In this document: one piece after another, positions 1 to 5,941 of the stretch | How the letters are laid out: each line of letters begins with the position of its first letter | Position numbering within the stretch: position 1 is the stretch's first letter | Assembly: GCA_030640725.1 (NCBI GenBank) | Contig: DAOWIV010000133.1 | Coordinates: 1 to 7,405, forward strand | Reading direction: 5' to 3' | Source of the DNA: Methanosarcinales archaeon | GTDB taxonomy: Archaea; Halobacteriota; Methanosarcinia; Methanosarcinales; Methanogasteraceae | Length of the DNA stretch: 7,405 nucleotides | Notes under the pieces: model-generated | Seen by the model: only the letters and a program-made list of their open reading frames with translations | Database searches by the model: none | Told to the model about the DNA's origin: nothing | Translations under genes and position numbers: made by a program

Positions 1-26
1 GACTCCATACGACACCTGACCATGCC

Positions 27-34
27 TATAAAAA
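27..34 (-). terminator. T-rich tract downstream of argS
   Basis: Read on the minus strand this is TTTTTATA, about 75 bases beyond the argS stop. Archaeal RNA polymerase can terminate at T-runs alone, so it may end the argS transcript. It could equally be a TATA box for a minus-strand gene starting left of the window. The remaining bases 1-107 show no gene. A short inverted repeat, GAGTC/GACTC (103-107 and 115-119), lies over the argS stop codon. Confidence 0.3.
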
Positions 35-107
35 TCGCAGTTTGTGCCGTGTGCCCGAGTATAGCTAAACACATACCTTTTGCCCCCGCGAGATCTCTGG
101 TCGAGTC

Positions 108-1787
108 TCACATCGACTCAGGCGCATCGATCCCGAGCACGTCCAGCACGCCCGCAAGCACGATTCGTGCGCACTCGACAAGCCCGAGGCGTGCATCACG
201 AAGATCATCTGGCGCACTTAAGACTGGCGAGAGCCGGTAGAATTGATTAAACGATTCCGCAAGCTCGCGTGCGTAGATCGCCACGATATGCGGCTTCAGA
301 TTCGATGCAGCAGCATTGGTAACGTGCGAAAATCTGGCAAGCTCTTTCACAAGCGAGATCTCCGCCTCACCAGTCAGAACAGACGGGTCGATCGAGTCAG
401 GGACGCCGGATGTTTTTCTGAGGATGCTGCATGCCCTTGCATGAGAGTACTGGATGAATGGCGCGCCGAGTTTATCAAAATCAAGAGCGCTCTCCCAGTC
501 GAAGGTCGTCGCCTTCTCAGGCGATATCTTCACGATGTCGTACCTGACCGCGCCGATCCCGACCGGCACTGAGACGCGCCTTCTGAAGTCCTCCCCGGTC
601 TCGGGTCTGCGCTTTGTCACCTCTGCAAGCGCCTGCTTCTCGACCTGGTCAAGCAGATCGTCCGCAGAGATGAATTTACCAGCCCGGGTGCTCATCGACC
701 CTTCAGGAAGGGATACAAACTCGAAAATAACGATCTCCGGTTCTTTTATCCCGCATACTCTCAGGACATAGCAGAGCTGGCTTGATATGAGCTTGTGATC
801 CGCGCCAAGAACGTCGATCATGCGGTCGCACTGTTCTGCTTTCCAGCGGTGGTATGCAAGGTCCCGCGTAACATATAGCGATGTGCGATTGCTCCGCCGG
901 ATCACGAGATCCTTGTCAAATTCCGGCATTGGAACCGTGAGCGCGCCGTCGATGGTCTCTGCAAGCCCGCTTTCCTCGAGTTCCTGCAGAAAATCGGCTA
1001 CCCCGCCATCTTTCACAAACCTTGACTCATACACGAACCGGTCATGATGAATGTTCATGCGCTTGAGCGTGGACGTAATTCCTGTGATAGCAAGATCCGT
1101 GGCACGATTGAACCGCTTGATCATTTCTTCGTCGCCAAGTTCGATCTTCTGCATCATCTCGTCGATCTGCCGGGAAAGATCAGGATCGTTTTCAAGTTCC
1201 TGATTTGCTCTGATGTACACATCTGCGATTGCATGGTCTGTCTTTTTCTGGCGGTTAAATTCAAAATGATCCAGCGCCCATGCGACGATTGCAATCTGCC
1301 TGCCCATATCATTGGCATAGTACTGAACCTCCACCTCATACCCCACCTTCTTCAAAATCCTTGCAAGAGTATCGCCGATGATCGAATTTCTTATATGTCC
1401 GACGTGCAACGGACCGTTTGGGTTTGCAGAGGTGTGTTCGATGATCACCTTTCCTTTCCCGTAACCTGCACCATACAAGTCCCGTTTTTCAAAAATTTCG
1501 TATATCGTGTCGTTTAAGAATTTTTTACTGACAAAGAAGTTGATGTATGTACCAACAACCTCCACTCTGTCGATCAACGAGTTTTCAGGGATCGTGATTG
1601 CGTCGGCAATTGTGCCTGCGATGATCGCCGGACTCTTCTTGTATTCCGATGCCAGCCTGAAGGATAACGACGATGCAATGTCTGAATGCGCGGATTCTTC
1701 GATATATAGATCGTCTATCGAATAACCAGCCGTGCCAAGTGCGGATTTTAGCGTGGATTCGACATCGTGTTTGAATTTGAGAAACAT
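108..1787 (-). CDS. argS: Arginyl-tRNA synthetase (class I)
   Basis: Cytoplasmic enzyme that uses ATP to charge tRNA-Arg with arginine. The 559-residue length is usual for ArgRS. Visible parts in order are an N-terminal tRNA-contacting (Add-1 type) domain at about residues 1-100, the class I HIGH signature as HVGH at 128-131 within SANPNGPLHVGHIRNS, the ArgRS form of KMSKS as MSTRAGK at 365-371, and a helical DALR anticodon-binding domain starting near QYSHAR (446-451) and running to the C-terminus. The catalytic motifs look intact. The ATG at 1787 is chosen because the N-terminal domain begins there and an AT-rich leader with a TATA box lies upstream. The Shine-Dalgarno match is weak (GAG about 7 bases before ATG). 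The next gene upstream is on the same strand about 130 bases away, so argS probably has its own promoter. Family assignment is near certain. Confidence 0.98.
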   Translation of the reverse strand: MFLKFKHDVESTLKSALGTAGYSIDDLYIEESAHSDIASSLSFRLASEYKKSPAIIAGTIADAITIPENSLIDRVEVVGTYINFFVSKKFLNDTIYEIFEKRDLYGAGYGKGKVIIEHTSANPNGPLHVGHIRNSIIGDTLARILKKVGYEVEVQYYANDMGRQIAIVAWALDHFEFNRQKKTDHAIADVYIRANQELENDPDLSRQIDEMMQKIELGDEEMIKRFNRATDLAITGITSTLKRMNIHHDRFVYESRFVKDGGVADFLQELEESGLAETIDGALTVPMPEFDKDLVIRRSNRTSLYVTRDLAYHRWKAEQCDRMIDVLGADHKLISSQLCYVLRVCGIKEPEIVIFEFVSLPEGSMSTRAGKFISADDLLDQVEKQALAEVTKRRPETGEDFRRRVSVPVGIGAVRYDIVKISPEKATTFDWESALDFDKLGAPFIQYSHARACSILRKTSGVPDSIDPSVLTGEAEISLVKELARFSHVTNAAASNLKPHIVAIYARELAESFNQFYRLSPVLSAPDDLRDARLGLVECARIVLAGVLDVLGIDAPESM

Positions 1788-1807
1788 GGTTTTACTCGTG
1801 TTTGTTT

Positions 1808-1830
1808 ACGCCATTTCGGTATTGTGGCGT
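1808..1830 (-). promoter_or_regulatory. Hairpin in the argS leader
   Basis: A perfect 6-bp inverted repeat, ACGCCA (1808-1813) and TGGCGT (1825-1830), encloses an 11-base loop. It lies about 20 bases upstream of the argS start and downstream of the predicted transcription start, so it would be in the mRNA leader. It may affect argS translation or stability, but this is inferred from position only. Confidence 0.35.
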
Positions 1831-1861
1831 GGAATGGATTGTATACTCCCCCTAACCCTGC

Positions 1862-1871
1862 TTAAATATAT
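1862..1871 (-). promoter_or_regulatory. Probable TATA box for argS
   Basis: The minus strand reads ATATATTTAA, a good archaeal TATA-type sequence. With the usual spacing of about 25 bases, transcription would start near 1840 and leave a 5' leader of about 50 bases before the argS ATG at 1787. No other strong TATA-like sequence lies in the 130-base gap. Confidence 0.55.
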
Positions 1872-1905
1872 CGCTGAATCTGATAAAGTGTATGGATTCG
1901 TTGAC

Positions 1906-1910
1906 AAAAA
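1906..1910 (-). terminator. Short T-tract after the COG2426-type gene
   Basis: Five consecutive T residues on the minus strand begin 8 bases past the stop codon of the membrane-protein gene. T5 can act as a weak archaeal terminator. No clear hairpin precedes it, and some readthrough toward argS is possible. Confidence 0.3.
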
Positions 1911-1917
1911 CAGACAT

Positions 1918-2424
1918 TCAGAGTAGACCGGACACACCCATGCCAGCGAGCGTGGCGACTGTGAAGACTGTGACAATCACTCCCGAAAGCAGAACGCCTC
2001 CGAAGATCGCTGCGAGCGCATGTCCAAACCGTATCCCAAATACGAACGCTGCCGCGCATCCGGTCCATGCGCCGGTGACCGGCAGCGGGATTGCCACGAA
2101 CAAAAGGAGCGCGATGGTGCCAGATCGCTCAAATCTTGTATTGTGCCGGTGGTACGTGCGCGTGAATAACCAGTTGAAGAAGACGTCCCAGAAGACCCAC
2201 CGCCGCAGATAGTTAGACACCGACTCAAGAAAGAGCAGAAGCGGCACAACCGGCAGCATGTTCCCGATCACTGCGAGCATGTATGCTTTCAGTGGATCCA
2301 TGCCGTACACACCGATGGCGACCGGGATCGCGCCCCTGAGTTCTGCAATCGGTAGTGCTGCAATAAACACAGTTGCAACCGAATGTGGCACCGATTCAAA
2401 GAGTGCAACAAGAAAATCAATCAT
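1918..2424 (-). CDS. COG2426-type small multidrug export family membrane protein
   Basis: A 168-residue integral membrane protein of the Sm_multidrug_ex (PF06695/COG2426) family. The family name implies export, but transport activity is poorly established. It shows the two conserved sequence blocks I associate with this family: ELRGAIP at 28-34, within the first hydrophobic segment (about 17-40), and PLPVTGAWTG at 113-122. Further hydrophobic stretches lie at about 46-67, 102-130 and 137-164. A basic, aromatic stretch around 73-100 separates the two halves. Length is normal for the family. The ATG overlaps the stop of the preceding small ORF as ATGA, and no Shine-Dalgarno sequence lies just before it, so translation may depend on ribosomes finishing the upstream ORF. 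Family membership is well supported; the substrate is unknown. Confidence 0.9.
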   Translation of the reverse strand: MIDFLVALFESVPHSVATVFIAALPIAELRGAIPVAIGVYGMDPLKAYMLAVIGNMLPVVPLLLFLESVSNYLRRWVFWDVFFNWLFTRTYHRHNTRFERSGTIALLLFVAIPLPVTGAWTGCAAAFVFGIRFGHALAAIFGGVLLSGVIVTVFTVATLAGMGVSGLL

Positions 2425-2636
2425 GCATTGTTGTTATGGCACCTGCCCTTGCATAACTTTTTGGCTACATGGCATTGAGACAATATTGATGGTGTTACGG
2501 GTTCCGCGATCTCCTCGCGAGTCCCTGCCGGCAGCAATCTCCCTGGAGTGATCGGTTCGAACTCTCTAACCGCCCTGTTTATCCATTCCTGCATCCTGCG
2601 TGGTTCTTCAAATGGGCCTATCCATCTTCGATACAT
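2421..2636 (-). CDS. Small protein with a small-heat-shock-like N-terminus, possibly truncated
   Basis: A 71-residue ORF. The ATG at 2636 is chosen over the GTG at 2645 because GGGAGGTG (2650-2643), an excellent Shine-Dalgarno sequence, lies 6-7 bases before it. The N-terminus, MYRRWIGPFEEPRRMQEWIN, resembles the start of Hsp20 proteins, which often have a W-x-PFEE-x-RRMQ-x-x-xNR-type helix. The later REEIAEPVT resembles the segment just before the Hsp20 alpha-crystallin domain, but that domain is absent. After residue 53 the sequence becomes an unrelated Cys/His-containing tail (CHVAKKLCKGRCH). It may therefore be the remnant of an hsp20 gene, or a genuine small ORF coupled to the next gene through the ATGA overlap. 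A TATA box lies upstream. Expression looks likely, but the Hsp20 relationship is an inference from memory of the family. Confidence 0.5.
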   Translation of the reverse strand: MYRRWIGPFEEPRRMQEWINRAVREFEPITPGRLLPAGTREEIAEPVTPSILSQCHVAKKLCKGRCHNNNA

Positions 2637-2642
2637 TGTTAC

Positions 2643-2650
2643 CACCTCCC
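2643..2650 (-). promoter_or_regulatory. Strong Shine-Dalgarno sequence
   Basis: GGGAGGTG on the minus strand, 6-7 bases before the ATG at 2636. It is the best ribosome binding site in the window and decides the start of the 71-residue ORF. Confidence 0.7.
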
Positions 2651-2683
2651 AACGTTGGTGCAGACATTATTATCTTTCCTGCC

Positions 2684-2693
2684 TATAAAATAT
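2684..2693 (-). promoter_or_regulatory. Probable TATA box for the small ORF and COG2426-type operon
   Basis: The minus strand reads ATATTTTATA. It is centred about 52 bases upstream of the ATG at 2636. A start site about 25 bases downstream would leave a 25-base leader containing the GGGAGGTG ribosome binding site. The rest of the gap 2694-2791 shows only a short hairpin, GCGG/CCGC around an AGATA loop near 2731-2743, and no obvious nadK terminator, so readthrough from nadK is possible. Confidence 0.5.
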
Positions 2694-2791
2694 CGTTCCT
2701 TCTTCTGTGCCTTATTACTACCAGGACTCGCGGAGATACCGCTGCTTCCGAACCGGGGGGTCGTGTTTCCTCTGATGGGGCAGATCCACCT

Positions 2792-3661
2792 TTAGAGCTT
2801 AATTCGCACTCGCTTATAGAAGTGCCATCCGGTCTTCACAAAGAGAGCCGGCTCGTCAGCACTTGTGATGCTGATGGTATCACCAGCGCGTACCGGCTGT
2901 GTGTACTGCCCATCAATCACGATAGCAGCACCCTCAGATGCGTGTATCGGCTTGACTGTGATCTCGCTCTCGGCGCAGACCACCCATGGTCTCGATGACA
3001 GCTTGTACGGCGCAAGCGGCACGATGATCGTACCATCCACTCTCGGATCGACGATCGGACCTCCCGCGCTCATCGCATAGGCGGTGGATCCTGTCGGCGT
3101 TGCGATGACGATGCCGTCAGCGCGCAGTTCGTCGAGTTCATAACCATCCACCAGAATGCGGAATGCAAACATCTTAGCCGGCGGTGTCGTGACGATGGAG
3201 GTTGTGACAATCACTGCTTCATTGGTAGCATACGGGAGAAAGTCTCCATTGATGTGTATCGCAAGCCGCATCCGCGCCTCGACCTCGAAATTGGCTAAAA
3301 CTTCGTCAATCATCGCAAGCGCGTTTTCGGATGTGGCATCCGCAAGAAAACCGACCGTGCCAAAATTAACTCCGAGAACCGGTATCTGCTTCCCAAGTTT
3401 CTGAATGGTGCGCAGGATTGTGCCGTCGCCTCCGATGACGATCAGGAAATCCGCCCGCAGCGCCTCTATGGGCAAGCCACCTGTTCCGAGTCCGGATGCG
3501 GTGTCGTGATCGAATATGACCTCCTCGATCGATGGTTTCGATTCGAGGTGGCTCTGTATGCGCCCTGCCAACCTGATTGCGTCAGACTCATCGTATCTGG
3601 AAACGATTGCTACCCGTTTTACAGTCTCGTCTGTGCTCACCAAAAAACGCCTCACTGACAC
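2792..3661 (-). CDS. nadK: NAD kinase
   Basis: ATP- or polyphosphate-dependent NAD kinase, which makes NADP(H) in the cytoplasm. The 289 residues are close to the usual family length. Hallmarks are GGDGT at 77-81 (phosphate binding), the NFGTVGFL block at 99-106, TNEAV at 146-150, and the NAD-binding block DGIVIATPTGSTAY at 182-195. The C-terminus is a beta-rich domain with a further conserved DGQ at 250-252. The start is uncertain. Residue 1 is a GTG at 3661, but another in-frame GTG at 3640 (residue 8) has GTGAGG (3655-3650) nine bases upstream and starts nearer the first strand (VKRVAIVSR, 14-22). The protein may thus be 282 residues. No strong TATA box is visible within 100 bases upstream. 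The enzyme assignment is secure. Confidence 0.97.
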   Translation of the reverse strand: MSVRRFLVSTDETVKRVAIVSRYDESDAIRLAGRIQSHLESKPSIEEVIFDHDTASGLGTGGLPIEALRADFLIVIGGDGTILRTIQKLGKQIPVLGVNFGTVGFLADATSENALAMIDEVLANFEVEARMRLAIHINGDFLPYATNEAVIVTTSIVTTPPAKMFAFRILVDGYELDELRADGIVIATPTGSTAYAMSAGGPIVDPRVDGTIIVPLAPYKLSSRPWVVCAESEITVKPIHASEGAAIVIDGQYTQPVRAGDTISITSADEPALFVKTGWHFYKRVRIKL

Positions 3662-3720
3662 ATTTGAGTGGACGCATCACATTAGTCTTTTGTCTACTCG
3701 GGCTTCCGGGTGTTCGGATG

Positions 3721-3736
3721 TTACCTGATTACCTGA
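3721..3736. repeat. Tandem duplication of TTACCTGA
   Basis: Two perfect, directly adjacent 8-bp copies lie at 3721-3728 and 3729-3736, about 60-75 bases upstream of nadK. The core ACCTGAT recurs inverted as ATCAGGT at 3827-3833, near the end of the cytochrome gene. It could be an operator for nadK, but there is no independent support for this. Confidence 0.4.
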
Positions 3737-3761
3737 TCTCCGGAGTTCGGAACTAAGACCT

Positions 3762-3796
3762 GAAAATAAAAATTAACCCCGCCGGGGTGCCGGCGG
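3762..3796 (-). terminator. Hairpin plus T-tract terminator of the cytochrome gene
   Basis: On the minus strand a perfect 7-bp GC stem (CCGCCGG, 4-base loop, CCGGCGG; 3796-3790 and 3785-3779) is followed within a few bases by TTAATTTTTATTTT. It lies about 40 bases beyond the cytochrome stop codon. The layout resembles an intrinsic terminator, and the T-rich stretch alone would suffice in archaea. Confidence 0.75.
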
Positions 3797-3834
3797 AATT
3801 GTATCATCGTATCGTGGAATAGCACGATCAGGTC

Positions 3835-4773
3835 TCAGATCGGTGCATGCCCGTTCTTGTGACAGGTCATACAGTCAACGTCCACGACGATGTCCTTGTG
3901 CGCATCAGCATGGCAGCTGACACATTCCTTTGCTCCGGTGTGCTCGATGTGACAGTCGGTGCAGTTCAACTTCGCATGTTCGGTCGGATGTGCGATGAAC
4001 TCCTCCTTAGTATCTTCGTGGCACAACATGCACTTCTCGCTGGTCACGATCGCACCGAACTTAATCACTGTCGGAGCATGTGGGTTATGACAGACCTGAC
4101 AGTCTGCCAGTCCGGATCCGTGTTCAATCCCGTGACAGTCCAGGCATGTCATGGATTCGGCATGATCCTTGTGACAGGAATAGCATCCATCTCCGATCAA
4201 TGGCGCATCATAACTGTAGGTCGTCGGACTCAGTGTGTATCGTTGAGCCTCATAGCTGGTGTCCTTCGTCGCATGTCTGCCACCGGATGTGATGAACTCG
4301 GTATACTGGGTCTCATGGCAATCAGCACAGCCATAGCTGGTGTCTGCGGCATGGGCAGGATGGCAATCCCTGCAGTCGCCTTCTACCGGCTTGGTGACAT
4401 GTTGGTAATCGCCATGGCATATCCTGCACTCGGTATACATCGGTGCAACAGGTGTGTTATGGCAGCGTATGCACTCAGTTGGTATCATTCCCTCATGTAG
4501 CTGCACGCTCTCCGGTGCCTGGGACTTCGCAAGGTCCCTGAGGCACTTTCCGGAATACGGCTCAGCACGTTCTCCTCTCCAATCAGGAACGATCGCATTG
4601 AATACAGCGGGCCATATACCAGTCCCTGCCATCTCCTGAGTATACTCCGGATTATGACAGCCACCACACTGCTGCATCTCGATCGATGCGTCTGAGTCAT
4701 AGGCGACAATCGAGATAATGACCAACCCAAGAACCATCAGCATCAGCACGGCAAATAATTGAGTTTTGTTCAT
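3835..4773 (-). CDS. Dodecaheme c-type cytochrome, membrane-anchored or secreted
   Basis: A 312-residue extracytoplasmic electron carrier. I count twelve CxxCH heme c motifs, beginning at residues 36, 101, 116, 134, 149, 197, 210, 225, 248, 271, 284 and 301, or about one heme per 26 residues. Many extra histidines (for example HPAHAAD, HKDHAES, HGIEHGS, HNPHAP, HIEHTG) can serve as distal ligands. Residues 5-24 form one hydrophobic segment with a Lys before it. This is a signal peptide or an uncleaved N-terminal anchor, since no clear cleavage site is seen. There is no C-terminal membrane segment. Two longer heme-free stretches (41-100 and 154-196) may be small globular inserts. The ATG at 4773 has GAGGA seven bases upstream and a TATA box about 55 bases upstream. 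A terminator follows. The likely role is electron transfer across or outside the membrane; the partner is unknown. Confidence 0.93.
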   Translation of the reverse strand: MNKTQLFAVLMLMVLGLVIISIVAYDSDASIEMQQCGGCHNPEYTQEMAGTGIWPAVFNAIVPDWRGERAEPYSGKCLRDLAKSQAPESVQLHEGMIPTECIRCHNTPVAPMYTECRICHGDYQHVTKPVEGDCRDCHPAHAADTSYGCADCHETQYTEFITSGGRHATKDTSYEAQRYTLSPTTYSYDAPLIGDGCYSCHKDHAESMTCLDCHGIEHGSGLADCQVCHNPHAPTVIKFGAIVTSEKCMLCHEDTKEEFIAHPTEHAKLNCTDCHIEHTGAKECVSCHADAHKDIVVDVDCMTCHKNGHAPI

Positions 4774-4824
4774 GGTAGGTTCCTCAACATTATCATAAGA
4801 TGATAGTAAACCACATCAAATTCC

Positions 4825-4833
4825 TATAAATAT
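4825..4833. promoter_or_regulatory. Shared TATA-like element between divergent genes
   Basis: TATAAATAT on plus, ATATTTATA on minus, in the 89-base gap between the cytochrome and the GINS gene. For the minus strand it is preceded by CGAAAC, a good BRE-like sequence, and predicts a leader of about 30 bases with an SD. For the plus strand it lies about 34 bases before the ATG at 4863, predicting a nearly leaderless transcript. No second TATA-like sequence is obvious in the gap, so one element may serve both directions. Confidence 0.55.
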
Positions 4834-4862
4834 GTTTCGGCGTTTGCCACCAGATTGAAGTA

Positions 4863-5627
4863 ATGTTTGATCGTAAATATGCTGATATGGACTTTGAAGA
4901 ACTGCGCAATACCCTGAAACAGGAGCAGAAATCGAAACTCGCAAAACTCGAGCCCGACTTTTATGAAAGTGTGCGCACGTATCTTGATGGGCTTCGTGAG
5001 GAGCAGAAAACCGCATCTGGTAAAGAAGCCCAGTTTCTTGCAGACGAACTTGAGACCGCAAGTGATCGTTTGCAGCGCATCTTCAATCTACGGATCGGAA
5101 AGATCGTTAATCTTGCGTCCCTGGGCATAATGGGTGAGATTGGTGGCATCAAGCATGACATCGATATGATGACGCAAATTGAGCGTGACATCTATGATTC
5201 GGTGCTTGGCGCGGTGCGGCAGGGCTGGAGTGCGGTTGAACAGGTGATTGCTGGTGAGTCGGTTGCAACGGGGGCACCAGTTGCACCAGCTACATCAACA
5301 CCCGTTACTCCCGTTACACCGGTTGCGCATGTCCAGCCTGCCCCACCTGCTCCACCAGTGTATTCCCCACCGGTGCCAGATGCGGCGACCGCCAGACCAG
5401 CCGGAGATGCAGGAGATCTCAGGGAGGTTGAAACAGTGGATATATGCGCACCGGATGGTTACACAATCGTGCGCGTGCTAAAGAACATCCCCACCTTCGT
5501 GGGCACGGATAGCCACCATTATACCCTTGCAAAGAACGATGTGGTGACGCTGCCCGACCTTCATGCAAAGGTGCTGTGCAAGCGAAGGGTGGTGCTGCCG
5601 GTTGAGATATCCTCCGAGTCCGGGTGA
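4863..5627 (+). CDS. Archaeal GINS complex subunit (Gins51 type)
   Basis: Subunit of the GINS complex, which joins MCM helicase and a Cdc45/RecJ-like protein in the replicative helicase. The 254 residues show the Gins51 order: a helical A domain at about 5-130 (LRNTLKQEQKSKLAKLEPDFY, then LRIGKIVNLASLG at 76-88), a Pro/Ala/Val/Thr-rich flexible linker at about 134-185, and a small beta B domain at about 190-248 with the signature VLKNIPTFVGTD (205-216), YTLAKNDVVTLPDLHAKVL (220-238). In Sld5/Psf1-like orientation the A domain precedes B, as here. The ATG at 4863 follows a TATA-like element by about 34 bases, with no clear Shine-Dalgarno sequence, which suits a near-leaderless mRNA. In many euryarchaea this gene neighbours the primase gene priS; no primase gene is adjacent here. 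The family call is strong, though the linker reduces similarity in the middle. Confidence 0.93.
   Translation: MFDRKYADMDFEELRNTLKQEQKSKLAKLEPDFYESVRTYLDGLREEQKTASGKEAQFLADELETASDRLQRIFNLRIGKIVNLASLGIMGEIGGIKHDIDMMTQIERDIYDSVLGAVRQGWSAVEQVIAGESVATGAPVAPATSTPVTPVTPVAHVQPAPPAPPVYSPPVPDAATARPAGDAGDLREVETVDICAPDGYTIVRVLKNIPTFVGTDSHHYTLAKNDVVTLPDLHAKVLCKRRVVLPVEISSESG
5274..5324 (+). repeat. 9-bp-period repeats encoding the GINS linker
   Basis: Two copies of GCACCAG(T/C)T at 5274-5291 are followed, after a short break, by three copies of AC(A/T)CC(C/G)GTT at 5298-5324. They encode APV/APA and TPV-TPV-TPV in the interdomain linker. Period-9 in-frame repeats are prone to slippage, so linker length may vary between strains. 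Confidence 0.7.
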
Positions 5628-5941
5628 GATTAACGCTGGGTGGTGATGATGGCGATTTAGGGATCCCAAGCAAATAGTTTGCTCCGATGTATGCCCTGAA
5701 GTCGCCGACCACGCCACCCCACAATGAATTGCGGGGCATCCGCGAATAGAGGTCGCGTGCTTGGGTGAGTGTGGACAGATGTGGGGCGGACGTGCATTTG
5801 TTGAGGGCGGCGCGAATTTTGCTTATCGTTTCCAGATAAAAGAAGTTGCCGAAGGCAATTTGAGCGAAGGTGTGTAGCACCGTAGCCTCTTATCCGATTT
5901 TAGGCGAGCGATAGCGATCGCAGAGTGCCAAAACCCACCCA
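5628..5941. other. Gene-poor, GC-rich region with many inverted repeats; possible structured RNA
   Basis: No convincing gene lies between the GINS stop and the AT-rich cassette. The region is packed with inverted repeats: GGGTGG/CCACCC (5638-5643 and 5714-5719) and GGCGATTTAGGG with an almost complementary partner (5652-5663 and 5694-5706), both enclosing AGCAAA-TAG-TTTGCT (5669-5683); CCCCACAAT/ATTGCGGGG (5717-5736, one mismatch); CGCGA/TCGCG (5741-5757); TTATC/GATAA (5823-5839); TTGCC-GAA-GGCAA (5846-5858); GGTG/CACC (5869-5881); and GCGAT/ATCGC (5908-5921). I could not match it to tRNA, SRP RNA or RNase P RNA. It could be a structured RNA on either strand, a mobile-element remnant, or the scar of an insertion at the island boundary. 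A minus-strand open frame (5880 to 5419) also crosses it, but runs antisense into GINS. Confidence 0.4.

Noticed and set aside
1044..1517. Plus-strand open frame opposite argS
   Set aside because: Antisense to a well-conserved enzyme, with Cys/His-rich low-plausibility sequence and no start signals.
2421..2480. CKGRCH in the small ORF tail as a CxxxCH heme site
   Set aside because: The ORF has no signal peptide for export, where heme c is attached, and the tail looks like out-of-frame sequence.
2554..2562. GGTTCGAAC, resembling a tRNA T-loop
   Set aside because: No T-arm stem, anticodon arm or acceptor stem can be formed around it on either strand, and it lies inside the small ORF.
3847..4500. 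Long plus-strand open frame (217 codons) opposite the cytochrome
   Set aside because: It is antisense to the repeated CxxCH and His codons, which do not create stops on the other strand. It has no recognisable domain or promoter.
5914..5921. GCGATCGC palindrome (like the cyanobacterial HIP1 repeat)
   Set aside because: Only one copy is seen and everything else in the window is archaeal, so it is most likely chance or part of the local hairpin cluster.
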